Below, in pieces: positions 43,365 to 53,056 of a stretch of 64,000 bases of DNA; the stretch's first letter is position 1, and every line of letters starts with the position of its first letter. Source of the stretch: Acetobacter garciniae (GTDB lineage: Bacteria > Pseudomonadota > Alphaproteobacteria > Acetobacterales > Acetobacteraceae). Both the position numbers and the translations under genes were made by a program. Where the stretch lies: NCBI RefSeq assembly GCF_017377735.1, contig NZ_JAFVMH010000002.1, forward strand, positions 744,001-808,000, in the 5' to 3' direction. Under the pieces are notes generated by a model. The model saw only the letters and a program-made list of their open reading frames with translations, searched no databases and had not been told where the DNA came from.

Positions 43365-44417
43365 ATGACCGTATCTTCAGCACCATCGGGCGCACCGCAT
43401 ACGGGTTCGGGCACTGGCGGGCCTGTCAGCAAGGCGGGCCATGAAGTTGCTACCGAACCGGGTCACGAACCGGACCATAAAGGGGGCAGCGAACCGCACA
43501 ACATCTCTGCCGCCGGCCCGCACGAGGCAGCGCGGCAACTGGAGCGCCTGCTTGCCCTCATGGCCCGGCTGCGCGATCCCGCGGGGGGGTGCCCGTGGGA
43601 CCGGGAACAGACATTCGAGACCATAGCCCCCTACGCGATCGAGGAAGCCTACGAGGTGCTGGACACCATCCAGCGGCAGGACTGGCGCGCCTTCCCCGAT
43701 GAACTGGGCGATCTGCTGCTTCAGGTCGTGTATCAGGCGCGTATGGCCCAGGAACGCGGGCTGTTCGATTTTGCCACCGTCGCGCGCATGGTGACGGAAA
43801 AAATGATCCGCAGGCACCCGCATGTGACCTTCGGCCCCGACGTGCTGCAAGGCGCACGGCCGGCGGACGCGGCCAATCCCACGGCGCAAACAGGCCCTGA
43901 TGCGCCGACTGCCCCGGCACAGGCCATGCCCGGTCAGTGGGAAAAGATAAAGGAGCGTGAACGCCAGAAATCGGCAGCACTGGGGCCCGATGGCACGGCC
44001 GCGGCGCCGCCCGGGGCGCTGGCTGGCGTGCCGCCATCGCTTCCGGCCTTGCTACGCGCATCCAAGCTGGCCAGCCGTGCCGCCCGCGTGGGGTTCGACT
44101 GGCCCGATGTGGCGGGTGTTATGGAGAAAGTGCGCGAGGAAATAGACGAGTTTGCGGTGGAAATGCAAAGCGGCGATCACCCACGCATGCGCGACGAAAT
44201 GGGGGATATCCTGTTTTCCGTCGCCAGTCTGGCGCGTCGGCTGAACCTGGACCCCGAAGCCTGCCTGCGCCAGGCGTGTGACAAGTTTACCCGCCGTTTT
44301 GAAGGTGTGGAGGGCCATCTGGCGGCCCAGGGGCTTTCCATGTCCGAGCAGAGTGTCGAAACGCTGGATGCGTTATGGCGCAAGGTCAAGAAAGCCGAAG
44401 CGGCGGCGGGGAAATAA
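43365..44417 (+). CDS. mazG: Nucleoside triphosphate pyrophosphohydrolase MazG
   Basis: MazG hydrolyses (d)NTPs to monophosphates. The 350-residue product has an extra N-terminal extension of about 55 residues (Gly/His/Glu-rich) before the first domain (LLALMARLRDPAGGCPWDREQTFETIAPYAIEEAYEVLD, DELGDLLLQVVYQARMA). A variable Ala/Pro-rich linker leads to the second domain (EKVREEIDEFAVEM, RDEMGDILFSVASLARRLNLDPE). The E-E-x-x-E / E-x-x-D metal-binding sets are intact in both. The gene is followed by a terminator shared with htpG. Confidence 0.93.
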   Translation: MTVSSAPSGAPHTGSGTGGPVSKAGHEVATEPGHEPDHKGGSEPHNISAAGPHEAARQLERLLALMARLRDPAGGCPWDREQTFETIAPYAIEEAYEVLDTIQRQDWRAFPDELGDLLLQVVYQARMAQERGLFDFATVARMVTEKMIRRHPHVTFGPDVLQGARPADAANPTAQTGPDAPTAPAQAMPGQWEKIKERERQKSAALGPDGTAAAPPGALAGVPPSLPALLRASKLASRAARVGFDWPDVAGVMEKVREEIDEFAVEMQSGDHPRMRDEMGDILFSVASLARRLNLDPEACLRQACDKFTRRFEGVEGHLAAQGLSMSEQSVETLDALWRKVKKAEAAAGK

Positions 44418-44418
44418 A

Positions 44419-44452
44419 AAAACCGCCGCCCATGGTCACGGGCGGCGGTTTT
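44419..44452. terminator. Bidirectional terminator between mazG and htpG
   Basis: A 13-bp stem, AAAACCGCCGCCC (44419-44431) with GGGCGGCGGTTTT (44440-44452), has an 8-base loop. A-rich and T-rich ends on both sides allow it to stop transcripts from both convergent genes. Confidence 0.88.
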
Positions 44453-44472
44453 CCGGGCGGGGCTTTTGGGCC

Positions 44473-46350
44473 TCAGCCTGCGGCAGATGGGCTGCCGCCC
44501 GCCAGGTAGTCCATCACCCTGCGTGAAAAGACGTTGATATCCTTGGGCGTATCGCCATTCTGGATACAGGCGACATCAAGCAGGATATGCGCCAGCGCAT
44601 CGATGTTTTCGCCCGCCTGCACCTTGGCGGCGAGCGTATGCATGACCGGGTGCTTGGGGTTCAGTTCCAGAACCGGGGCGGACTCGGTCATGGCATGGCC
44701 GCTGCGCTGCATCATTCTCAGCAGTTGCATGTCCGGCCCGCCTTCGGGCGCGCTCAGCACCATGGCGGAAGACACCAGGCGGTCTGTCGCGCGTACGTCG
44801 GACACACTCTCCCCCAATGCGGTTTTCAGTGCGGGCAGCAGCACGTCCATATCCGCCTTCTGGGCCGGTGTTTCGTCCAGGATGCCGAATTTTTCAAGAT
44901 CGTTCAGGCCATGCGCCACGTTGCACAGCTTCTTGCCTTCATAGGTGCCAAGCCGTTCGGGCCAGAAGGAATCAACCGGGTCGGCCAGCAGCAGAACCTC
45001 GATCCCGCGCGCCTTGAACCCTTCGATCTGCGGTGACGCAGCCAGGATTTCAGCACTTTCACCCGTGACGTAATAAATGCTGTCCTGTTCGGGCTTGATG
45101 CGCGTGATATATTCGTCAAGCGAGGTCAGGCCATCCACCGCGCTGGAATGAAAGCGGCTCAAAGCTGCGACTTCGGTGCGGTAGACCGGATCGTCCCACA
45201 TGCCTTCCTTCAGCACGGGGCCGAAGTTTTCCCAAAATGGCGTGTAGGTTTCCATATCCTTGCTGCGGGTTTTCAGCTCGTTCAGGACCTTGCTGGTCAC
45301 CGCCTTGCGAATGCGCGCAAGCACCGGGGTCGCCTGCAACATCTCGCGCGAAACGTTCAGCGGCAGGTCTTCCGTATCGACAACACCTTGCACAAAGCGC
45401 AGCCAGGACGGCAGGATTTCGGCATCGTCCGTTATGAACATACGCCGGACATGCAGCCGCAGCTTGCTTTCACGCACCTGTTCGGCAAATTCGAGCGGGC
45501 GGGTGGAGGGAATGAACAGCAAGGCTGAAAATTCCATCGTGCCTTCCGCACGCCAGTGCAGCGTATCCCACGGCTTGTCGAAGTTGTGGGTCAGGTGACG
45601 GTAGAATTCCTCAAGCTGTTCTTCCGTCACCTCGCTGCGTGGCTTGCGCCACAGGGCCGTGCCGTCATTGGCGGCTTCTTCCTGCCCGTCGCGCAGGATG
45701 GTGACAGGCCAGGCGATATGGTCGGACCATTTGCGGATAATGGCCTGCAACCGCCACGGATCAAGGAACTCGTCCGCGTCGGATTTGATATGCAGCGTAA
45801 TATCCGTGCCCGCCGTCTCACGCGTGGCGGGTTCGAGCGTGTAAGATCCCTTGCCGTCCGAAGACCAGCGCCAGGCCTCGTCCGAACCAGCCCGGCGGGA
45901 CACCACGTCCACCTTGTCCGCCACCATGAAGGCCGCGTAAAACCCCACCCCGAACTGGCCGATAAGGCTGGGGCGGTCTTCGGGCTTGGCGTCTTCAAGC
46001 TGCTGGCCGAAGGCGCGCGTGCCGGAGCGGGCAATGGTGCCCAGGTTGTTTACCAGTTCGTCACGGCTCATGCCCGCGCCATCGTCGCTGATCATCAGCA
46101 GCCGGGCATCCCTGTCCGGGTTGATGCTGATCTTGGCATTCTCGGGCAGGGCGCGCGCGCCATCCGTCAGCGCTTCGAACCGCCTGCGATCGGTGGCGTC
46201 GGCGGCGTTGGCCACCAGTTCGCGCAGGAAGATCTCGCGCTCGGAATAAAGGGAATGGACCACCAGATCGAGCAGACGTCCGACCTCGGCGCTGAATTCA
46301 CGCGTCTCGCTGCCTGGGTTTGAAGCATTGCCTGGGGCTGTCTCTGTCAT
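44473..46350 (-). CDS. htpG: Molecular chaperone HtpG (Hsp90)
   Basis: This 625-residue bacterial Hsp90 has the ATP-binding Bergerat fold ([64 protein letters not shown]), the middle domain ([28 protein letters not shown]) and the dimerisation domain at the C-terminus. The adenine-contacting Asp in the DDGAGM segment and the catalytic Glu in FLRELVAN are kept. It ends just before the shared terminator. Confidence 0.97.
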   Translation of the reverse strand: MTETAPGNASNPGSETREFSAEVGRLLDLVVHSLYSEREIFLRELVANAADATDRRRFEALTDGARALPENAKISINPDRDARLLMISDDGAGMSRDELVNNLGTIARSGTRAFGQQLEDAKPEDRPSLIGQFGVGFYAAFMVADKVDVVSRRAGSDEAWRWSSDGKGSYTLEPATRETAGTDITLHIKSDADEFLDPWRLQAIIRKWSDHIAWPVTILRDGQEEAANDGTALWRKPRSEVTEEQLEEFYRHLTHNFDKPWDTLHWRAEGTMEFSALLFIPSTRPLEFAEQVRESKLRLHVRRMFITDDAEILPSWLRFVQGVVDTEDLPLNVSREMLQATPVLARIRKAVTSKVLNELKTRSKDMETYTPFWENFGPVLKEGMWDDPVYRTEVAALSRFHSSAVDGLTSLDEYITRIKPEQDSIYYVTGESAEILAASPQIEGFKARGIEVLLLADPVDSFWPERLGTYEGKKLCNVAHGLNDLEKFGILDETPAQKADMDVLLPALKTALGESVSDVRATDRLVSSAMVLSAPEGGPDMQLLRMMQRSGHAMTESAPVLELNPKHPVMHTLAAKVQAGENIDALAHILLDVACIQNGDTPKDINVFSRRVMDYLAGGSPSAAG

Positions 46351-46485
46351 ACCTGATTCCCGCGTCTGTTATCGGTGCCCACGCAATAAGGAATGAATGG
46401 AGTCGTGGGACATCCCGCACTGTTTTTTATCATATAGACAGACATGTAAATGCCGTAATGTGTTTTCAATGCCCCCGGACGCTCT

Positions 46486-47424
46486 CTAGCGACGATGGGC
46501 CGAAAAATCATCCAGCAGGGCCTCCACCAGCCGGGCGATGGCATCGGCCAGCCGCCCGAATCCCGCATGCGGGGCGTGTGTGGCCTCATCCATATACAGG
46601 CTGCGGCGGATTTCGATCTGCAAGGCATGCTGGGGCGTGCGCCCGTCATGCGGTCGGCCGTAATGCTGGGTGATGTAGCCGCCCGCATAGGGCGTATTGC
46701 GCGCGGTACTATACCCCAGCCCCTGCACGATCCGTTCCGCCGTTTCCACGAACGTGTTGGCGCAGGCCGCGCCATGCCGATCACCCAGCACGAAATCGGC
46801 CGTTTCGTTATCGGGCATGTCGGGCATGGAATGCAGGTCCAGCAATAGGCACAGCCCGTATCGGCGGCGGGTCTGGTCCAGCAGGTCGGCCAGGGTGGTG
46901 TGGTAGGGCATCCAGTAATTGCGGATACGCAAGGCGGCCTCGGAAAAGGGCAGGCGCGCGCGGTAAATGGGGCGCTGGTTGCCCGTCATGCGCGGGATGG
47001 AACCCAGGCCCGCCAGCCCGCGTTCGGTCGGGCGCACGAAAGAGGGAATGGTGCCGTGGAACATGCGTGTATCCAGGTCCCAGGCGGCGCGGTTGGGGTC
47101 GCAGAACACACGCGGAAAAGTTGCCTGCACCAGCGTCGGCCCCAGCGCGTTGGCGGGTTGGGCCAGAAGGTCGATATAGCTGTCCTCTCCACTGCGCAGC
47201 ACGGCCAGAGGCTGGCGCGACGCCTGGACGAAACGCTCGGGGTAGAAGCGCCCCGAATGGGGTGATGCCAGGACAATGGGCGTCTGGACCGTGCCGGAGA
47301 CCATGACCGGTGGCGGTGCGGCCTGGCGTTGGGCCATGTCCACCACGGCCCCTTCCACTCCGGGCAGGGTGGGGGGGAAGGTGGCGAGTGCGCTGGGCAG
47401 AAGGGCGTGCATAAAATTTTTCAT
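46486..47424 (-). CDS. N-formylglutamate amidohydrolase family protein
   Basis: The product (312 residues from 47424) belongs to the FGase (HutG-like) family. It shows IVLASPHSGRFYPE, RSGEDSYIDLL, FCDPNRAAWDLD, LLLDLHSMPDMP and LQIEIRRSLYMDEATHAP, with His and Asp/Glu residues expected to bind a metal. Such enzymes hydrolyse N-formylglutamate or related N-acyl amino acids; the true substrate is open. Two nearby starts are possible: ATG 47424 touches the GGGAG ribosome-binding site, and ATG 47412 sits 12 bases beyond it. Confidence 0.8.
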   Translation of the reverse strand: MKNFMHALLPSALATFPPTLPGVEGAVVDMAQRQAAPPPVMVSGTVQTPIVLASPHSGRFYPERFVQASRQPLAVLRSGEDSYIDLLAQPANALGPTLVQATFPRVFCDPNRAAWDLDTRMFHGTIPSFVRPTERGLAGLGSIPRMTGNQRPIYRARLPFSEAALRIRNYWMPYHTTLADLLDQTRRRYGLCLLLDLHSMPDMPDNETADFVLGDRHGAACANTFVETAERIVQGLGYSTARNTPYAGGYITQHYGRPHDGRTPQHALQIEIRRSLYMDEATHAPHAGFGRLADAIARLVEALLDDFSAHRR

Positions 47425-47491
47425 CTCCCGCCATTTTGGAGGCTTGCGCGCACAACGCAAGAAGGATAAAAGGCCACCACACATCGGGAAT

Positions 47492-47566
47492 GGGCGCATA
47501 GCTCAGCGGTAGAGCACTACCTTGACATGGTAGGGGTCACAGGTTCAATCCCTGTTGCGCCCACCA
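47492..47566 (+). tRNA. tRNA-Val (anticodon GAC)
   Basis: The 75-base gene folds into a cloverleaf. The acceptor GGGCGCA pairs with TGCGCCC, followed by A and an encoded CCA; the D-arm is GCTCAGCGGTAGAGC. The anticodon stem CTACC/GGTAG encloses the loop TTGACAT (anticodon GAC), and the T-arm contains GGTTCAATCC. GAC reads valine codons GUC and GUU. It is divergent from the N-formylglutamate hydrolase gene. The region right after it changes composition, as often at integration sites, but no repeated tRNA 3' end was seen. Confidence 0.96.
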
Positions 47567-48390
47567 TTCCCGGATCGCAGAATTCTGCGGTTTTTGCCAT
47601 GTCATTCCACCAAAGCAAAAAGCCTCTCAGTGGCAATTATCGGCATTAACCGGCACGTAACAGCAATGCGTGTCGTGCTAAATCTGTGCCAGATATTTCA
47701 CTATTGTTCCCGTTTCTGGCAAATCTTGCCGTTGTCTGCCTTGAGTTTGATACGCATCTGGCATCCTTTTGGCGTAACGAGCTACGATTCTCATCACTGA
47801 CCAGACAAGGGCCGGCAATTGGAGCTATGGCGGCGCAGGGAAGGTCACATCGCAAATCAGCCCTTAGGGGGCAGCTCCTCGCGTCTCACTGATCCGGGCG
47901 TCGGTCGCCATGGGCGTGGCCCATGGCCTGAAGTTCGATGGTCGGGGCAGGTATTCTGCTGCTGCATGTATGAGCGTTGTTTTTGGTGCGCTCGCATCCC
48001 GGGAATTGTAGTCGATAATGCTGCGCGCGCCCATACTGTTGCGGGCCAGTAGAAAAAATCGGTTCAGGTCGTGGTGGCGTCCTTCTGGGTGCGTGCGATA
48101 AATAACCGCATAAGCGGCATTCCAGCGTTACATGAGCGCATCATTTTCTTCATAGTCCTGATATGCTGGCACTCCGTGCATTTCCTGGGGCAAAGCGCCC
48201 GGCATCTACGGGGCGGATCGCACCGTTCTTCGATGGCCTGATGCCAATAGAATTTGGCATAAATCCTGAATCTAGATTAATTATGTGATCGTACGCATCA
48301 AAACCCGAAACATGCAGGTGGTTAAGGAATCGCGATCGTGTTGTGAGTTTGAATATAAAACACATAACCCATGCAGCCAGGGCGCCCAAG
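47567..48390. other. Gene-poor stretch after tRNA-Val
   Basis: There are 824 bases without a supported gene. The GC content is visibly lower than around it, especially 47.6-47.8 kb and from 48.2 kb on. A frame on the minus strand around 47.87-48.13 kb stays open for about 85 codons but lacks a start and any known motif. No integrase, transposase or tRNA-end repeat is recognised. It may be decayed mobile DNA. Confidence 0.45.
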
Positions 48391-50040
48391 ATGACATCAA
48401 AGCTAAAGCTATTTATTCTATATTTTTTATTTTCTGCGATTGCCGGGCTGTCATGCTTCGTGTTTGGCAATCACATGTATATCGATTCCGATGAGGCCAA
48501 TTACGCCCTGGCAGTGCAGGATATGGCGCAGGGGAACTTTTTTTTAAAGAAATGGATATTCTCGCCGGATAATTTTTGGGTCATTGATTTGATGGGGATG
48601 CATGTCCTTACCACTCTATTAGGAAGCACACCCGTTATACCTCATGTTATGGCGGCTTTGTGGTGGGGCGGTGTTACGTTTCTCTGCTTGATATTGTGCA
48701 ACATGTCCTGCAAAGAGCCGTCTTGGAAGCGTTGCCTTCCCGTTATAGTGTTCATAGCGCTGATGCCACTTTACGATCATGGGCCGGAAAACTTCATAAC
48801 CTACATACCTTATCATGTCGGTACGGTATTTTACGGATTGTGTATTTTCGTGGCCATACAGGCCCTTCTTGACGGAAGAAATAACATCCTTCCTCTCTTG
48901 ATGGTGTTTTTGTGTGCCACACTGATATCGACATCTGATTTCTTTGGTGTCGTGACAGCGATAATTCCAGCATTTGCGGCATTGATTTTCAATATGAAAT
49001 CAGACCGGGTCCGACGGTCTGTCTCTCAAATAACCGTGGCGCTCCTATGCGGATTTATTATGTCGAAAATCCTCCACGGTCTTGTTGCCAGGAATGGGGG
49101 ATTTCATGCACTGGACATTCACCCAAGATTTGTCGCGTTTGATGCCCTGCCGACCCGTATAATATACACGATCCAGTCTGTGCTTGATTTCTTCGGCGTG
49201 GATTTTTTTGGAAAACGGCTGGGAAGTTCATTGATTTGTATGCTGCGGGCGATTCCTTTTGTGGGAATGGTTTATGGTGTCTTTCTATTGGTAAGGAAAG
49301 TCACGCCAAGCACATTCAATAGATATGATTATTTGTCTCAGGCGTTTTTCATCGGGTTTTGTATAGATTTCCTGGCGGCCTTCCTGTCGGATTTTTACTT
49401 GGAAAAAGAAGATATCATCAGATATTTTCTGCCGTCATTCCTGTATTTCGTATTATTTTTTGCCAGAACATGTCGCATAACGCCCGCCATGTTTTATGTG
49501 CCCATATTGGTAACACTGGTCATTTATCCCTTTGCATGGAGGAACATGTCCCGCCAGAAAGCTGACCCTTTTCATGTCGGTCATCAGCTTAATGCAAGCC
49601 CTCTCATTCACGTTCTTAACGATAACAACCTGCACAGAGGGTACGCCGGATATTGGGAAGGCTCCCTGGTCACCTATCAGAGTGGGGGAAAGATTGTATC
49701 CCGAGCGATATATGATGAACATGCTTCCGATCGTCAGAAGAAATGTAATCTCTATCCCTACCAATGGCTATCCAGACTGGATTGGTATGCCAAACAGAAT
49801 ATCGCAGATGAAAAATATTTATTCTTTATAACGCACAACTCTGTTCCGAATGATAATAAAGAGATGCTCCGTAGGCGGGATGTGTTCAATACGTTCGGAA
49901 CTCCGGTTAAGTCTTTGAGTGTCGGTGACAATACCAATATAGATATCTATGAAGAAAGCACTGTTGAGGCCTGCTCAAGCCTGTTCATAACATATCTGTT
50001 CGACAGGGACGACCCGCCCCGGGCGATCGGTCAGCGATAA
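48391..50040 (+). CDS. Polytopic membrane protein of unknown function, GT-C glycosyltransferase-like layout
   Basis: The 549-residue protein has about ten hydrophobic segments (FILYFLFSAIAGLSCFVFG at the start, then ALWWGGVTFLCLILC, LLMVFLCATLISTSD and others). A soluble C-terminal part is rich in Tyr, Asn and charged residues. An acidic motif after the first segment (YIDSDEANYALAVQDMAQGNFFLKKW) resembles the D-E-containing first loop of GT-C/ArnT-type lipid-linked sugar transferases. Codon use is AT-rich and unlike all neighbours, a sign of transfer. ATG 48391 lies behind AGGGCG; a TTG at 48343 is alternative. I cannot assign a function; a surface-polysaccharide transferase is only a guess. 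Confidence 0.6.
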   Translation: MTSKLKLFILYFLFSAIAGLSCFVFGNHMYIDSDEANYALAVQDMAQGNFFLKKWIFSPDNFWVIDLMGMHVLTTLLGSTPVIPHVMAALWWGGVTFLCLILCNMSCKEPSWKRCLPVIVFIALMPLYDHGPENFITYIPYHVGTVFYGLCIFVAIQALLDGRNNILPLLMVFLCATLISTSDFFGVVTAIIPAFAALIFNMKSDRVRRSVSQITVALLCGFIMSKILHGLVARNGGFHALDIHPRFVAFDALPTRIIYTIQSVLDFFGVDFFGKRLGSSLICMLRAIPFVGMVYGVFLLVRKVTPSTFNRYDYLSQAFFIGFCIDFLAAFLSDFYLEKEDIIRYFLPSFLYFVLFFARTCRITPAMFYVPILVTLVIYPFAWRNMSRQKADPFHVGHQLNASPLIHVLNDNNLHRGYAGYWEGSLVTYQSGGKIVSRAIYDEHASDRQKKCNLYPYQWLSRLDWYAKQNIADEKYLFFITHNSVPNDNKEMLRRRDVFNTFGTPVKSLSVGDNTNIDIYEESTVEACSSLFITYLFDRDDPPRAIGQR

Positions 50041-50310
50041 TCTGGTCGGTGGGTTGGTTCCCGCTTTTTCGGGCTATTCCAAAAAAGCTTCCGCCCTGTG
50101 CCGGGTCGTCCGATGCACTTTGCCTTGCCAGGTGTCGTTTTCGCGACCGGTTGCGGGGCAAAGTGCTGGCATGTTGCTGATGGATGGAAGAGCTGGTCCA
50201 GGCATTACGCAATCGCTGTGCCTTTTATGGACCGCCTTGGCCTGCTCTTTTCGAACCAAAAAGAGCAGGCATGACAGTGTACGTTTTAGCGCAAGGCGGC
50301 ACGGAGCGGT
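50041..50310. other. Intergenic region with a strong 12-bp hairpin
   Basis: Between the AT-rich membrane gene and a convergent small exported protein, GCCTGCTCTTTT (50240-50251) and AAAAGAGCAGGC (50259-50270) form a perfect 12-bp stem with a 7-base loop. No T-run follows outside the stem. No gene is supported in the rest. Confidence 0.6.
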
Positions 50311-50688
50311 CTAGTTTTCAGGCGAGGTTTCGGCGTGGGGCGGTGTGGTTTTCGGGTAAGTTCCCGTTCCGCTCTTGTATTTGCCGGGCTGGGTCGTATG
50401 GGACGGTGCCAGGGGCGCTTTTGTCGTCTCGCTCGAATCCGCGGGCTTGTTGTTGGGCGGCGGCTGGGTGCCGGGCTGTTCGTCAACGGTGCGGGGGTTG
50501 TTCCACAACTTGTCTGACGGTTCCACGCGCTTGCCGCTTTTATCCTGCGCGGCGGGCGGCGATTTGCCGACCTGCGATGCAGCGGAATTGGCCGTAGGGG
50601 CCGTATTGCTGCCAGCCTGCGCCAGGGCAAGTGCCGGTGTTGCGACAAGTGCCGTTCCCAGAAGGAGAGAATGGAATTTGAATGACAT
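50311..50688 (-). CDS. Small exported protein, Pro/Ser/Thr-rich, unknown function
   Basis: The 125-residue product has a signal peptide (SFKFHSLLLGTALVATPALALA) followed by a low-complexity, probably disordered region rich in Pro, Ser, Thr, Asn and Lys, without cysteines or known motifs. AGAGAGGAAG precedes ATG 50688, which supports the start. It is in line with the HAD phosphatase and polyol dehydrogenase genes upstream but 132 bases away. Confidence 0.6.
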   Translation of the reverse strand: MSFKFHSLLLGTALVATPALALAQAGSNTAPTANSAASQVGKSPPAAQDKSGKRVEPSDKLWNNPRTVDEQPGTQPPPNNKPADSSETTKAPLAPSHTTQPGKYKSGTGTYPKTTPPHAETSPEN

Positions 50689-50820
50689 GATCTTCCTCTC
50701 TGTATCGTGTCATGAAAGCCTCCTCACAGAACGGGCGGGTTTTCCGAGGGTTCCCTTTTTCTTTTGCGGCCTTGCAGGCATGCCCTTGCAGGCGCGTGTT
50801 TTGCCTTCCAGTTTTGCTGC

Positions 50821-51549
50821 TCAACCGCCCGTTTTGGGGGCATGGTTTTCCAGCCAGGTCCGCACGACGTGCAGGTCGCGCACGATGGCCAGGGCTTTGG
50901 CGCGTACATCCTGCGTGGGTTCCAGCAGGTCGGGCACGACAATCACGCGAATACCTGCCGCATGGGCCGCCATGGCACCCGAATGGGAATCTTCCAGCGC
51001 CAGGCAATAAGGCGGTTCCACGCCAATGGTTCGGGCGGCTTTCAGGTAAGGTTCGGGGTTGGGTTTGCCACGGCTGACATCGTCGCGGGTGATAATGGCG
51101 TCAAAGCGTGTGTCCAGGCCTACAAGGCGCAGATGGTGCTCGGCCCGGTACCGGCTGGATGATGTGGCAATGGCGCGCGGCAGGCCCAGCCGGTCCAGCA
51201 GGTCGAGCAGGGGCAGCACGCCGTCCTTCAGCGCCAGCCGTCCGGTATCGACATAGCCGCGCAGGCGCACTTCCTGCTGTTCGAAAAAGCGTTCGAGCGG
51301 AAAATCCGCCCCATAGGTGTCGCGCACCAGCTTGCGGCATCCATCGGCCGGAACGCCGATCATGCGGCGGCAGAATGCCATGGGCACATCATGCCCCATG
51401 TCGCGCCCGGCATCGACCAGGGCTTCCATGGCCAGTGTTTCGCTGTCCAGCAGCAGCCCGTCCATGTCGAATACAACGCCGTGGACCGGTGGTGCGTCCT
51501 TTTGCGCCAGAAGGGCCAGTTCGGGGGAAAATACGGTCTGATCGGTCAT
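50821..51549 (-). CDS. HAD-superfamily phosphatase (beta-phosphoglucomutase/GPH-like)
   Basis: This 242-residue HAD hydrolase has motif I DMDGLLLDSE (nucleophile Asp about residue 28), motif II in IATSSSR, motif III Lys in RGKPNPEPYL and motif IV LEDSHSGAMAA, with a helical cap between I and II. Such enzymes dephosphorylate sugar phosphates, polyol phosphates or phosphoglycolate. The start at 51549 (MTDQTVFSP) has AAAGAAG upstream. It follows the polyol dehydrogenase by 31 bases in the same direction, so a sugar or polyol phosphate is a likely substrate. Confidence 0.85.
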   Translation of the reverse strand: MTDQTVFSPELALLAQKDAPPVHGVVFDMDGLLLDSETLAMEALVDAGRDMGHDVPMAFCRRMIGVPADGCRKLVRDTYGADFPLERFFEQQEVRLRGYVDTGRLALKDGVLPLLDLLDRLGLPRAIATSSSRYRAEHHLRLVGLDTRFDAIITRDDVSRGKPNPEPYLKAARTIGVEPPYCLALEDSHSGAMAAHAAGIRVIVVPDLLEPTQDVRAKALAIVRDLHVVRTWLENHAPKTGG

Positions 51550-51580
51550 GCTTCTTTGTGTCCTGTTTCCTGTCCTGGGT

Positions 51581-53056
51581 TTAGGCGGCCAACCTGCGCA
51601 AAAATGCGGGAACATTATCCTGCGAAAGCTGGTGCAGCATGCTTGCGACAGCGTGAACCTGCCTGTCATGGTCGGGCAGTTTGGGCCCGAACACGTCCTG
51701 CATGGCCAGGAAGGCGCTGGCCTGTGCGTGGTGGTCGCCCCGCGTGGCGGCGCAGGCGCGTTGCAGGGTTTCAAGGCGCGGGTCTGTCAGCGTCATGCCG
51801 GCCCCCTGTTCATGCAGGGCGCAGCAGCGGATCCATGCGGCGATCAGTAGTGTAGCCCCCGGCGCGGGCCGCCCTGCCAGCAGGTTGGCGCGCATGGGGG
51901 CCATGACCCGATCCGTCATCTTGACCGAACCGTTGCGGCCGATCCGCGCGGCTTCATGCACGATGGAGGGGTTGCGAAAACGCTCCATCAGGCTTTGCGT
52001 ATAAGTATCCAGCTCATCGGGGGACAGCGCGACCCCGGCGGATTGTTCGTCGCGTATGAAGCGGGTTGTCAGCCGTGCCAGTGCCGGGTCGTTCATGGCG
52101 GCGGCCACGGTGTCCAGCCCGGCCAGTGCGCCCACATAGCCCAGCAGCATGTGGCTGCCATTGAGCATTTGCAGCTTGGCGCGCTCGAACACGCTTACAT
52201 CCGATACGAAACGCGTGCCCGCATGGGCTTCCCACATGGGGCGGGGGCCGTCGAACGGGCCGATGATCCACTGGAACCACGGTTCGGCCGAAACCGGAAC
52301 CTTGTCTTCCAGCCCGCCGAGCAGGTGCTTTGCGTCCGCCCTGTCCTGCGCTGTGGTGGTGGGGGCAATACGGTCGACCATGGTATTGGGAAACTGCACG
52401 TTGCGTTCTATCCATTCCGCAAGCGCATCCTGCCCCTGCAATGCCGCGAAATCGAGCACGGTCTGGCGCAGGGTGGCGCCGTTTTCGGTCACGTTGTCGC
52501 AACTCAGGATAACCGGTGGCGCCCCGCCCCGTTCGCGCACACGCGCAAGGCCCGCGGTCAGGATGCCGACAGCCGTGCGCGGTCGCGTGGCTGCCAGATC
52601 GGCGCGGATGGCGTCGGCCTGCGGGTTCAGCCTGCCTGCGGGTGTCAGGTGGTAGCCGCTGGCGGTCACGGTCAGCGTGACGATACGGGTCTGGGGCATG
52701 GCCATTCGTTCGGGCAGGCCCAGCGCGTCATCCCCCGCAAAGATGCTTTCATGAATGGAGCCGATGACCGAGGCGGACGACCCCTGGGGTTTTCGCGTCA
52801 GCAGGGTGTAAAGGTTATCCTGTGCCCGCAGGTGACGGGCCAGGCCCGGGCGGCGCATTGTCGCGGCCGTAATGCCCCATTTCAGTCCTGTCTCGCCTTC
52901 GGCGTTGATAGCGGCCTGCGTTGCCACGGCCTGATGCGCGCGGTGAAAGTTACCGCACCCAAGATGGACAATTCCTGTGCTCAGCATCGCCGGATCGAAA
53001 GCCGGGCGACGGACAGGATCAGGCAGGCAGGATAGGGCGGCATGGTTAAGGAACAT
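51581..53056 (-). CDS. Mannitol dehydrogenase family polyol oxidoreductase
   Basis: This 491-residue NAD-dependent long-chain dehydrogenase has the N-terminal nucleotide fold (IVHLGCGNFHRAHQA), the SCDNVTENG stretch, VDRIAPTTT and the catalytic Lys-x4-Asn-x2-His motif in KLQMLNGSHMLLGY. It belongs with mannitol 2-dehydrogenase, arabinitol dehydrogenase and fructuronate reductase. Acetic acid bacteria use such enzymes for polyol-ketose interconversion; the exact polyol cannot be read from sequence. The adjoining HAD phosphatase fits sugar-polyol metabolism. Confidence 0.87.
   Translation of the reverse strand: MFLNHAALSCLPDPVRRPAFDPAMLSTGIVHLGCGNFHRAHQAVATQAAINAEGETGLKWGITAATMRRPGLARHLRAQDNLYTLLTRKPQGSSASVIGSIHESIFAGDDALGLPERMAMPQTRIVTLTVTASGYHLTPAGRLNPQADAIRADLAATRPRTAVGILTAGLARVRERGGAPPVILSCDNVTENGATLRQTVLDFAALQGQDALAEWIERNVQFPNTMVDRIAPTTTAQDRADAKHLLGGLEDKVPVSAEPWFQWIIGPFDGPRPMWEAHAGTRFVSDVSVFERAKLQMLNGSHMLLGYVGALAGLDTVAAAMNDPALARLTTRFIRDEQSAGVALSPDELDTYTQSLMERFRNPSIVHEAARIGRNGSVKMTDRVMAPMRANLLAGRPAPGATLLIAAWIRCCALHEQGAGMTLTDPRLETLQRACAATRGDHHAQASAFLAMQDVFGPKLPDHDRQVHAVASMLHQLSQDNVPAFLRRLAA

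Noticed and set aside
47870..48133. A minus-strand frame of about 85 codons with coding-like residues
   Set aside because: It has no start codon in a sensible place, no ribosome-binding site and no motif. It may be a decayed fragment but cannot be supported as a gene.
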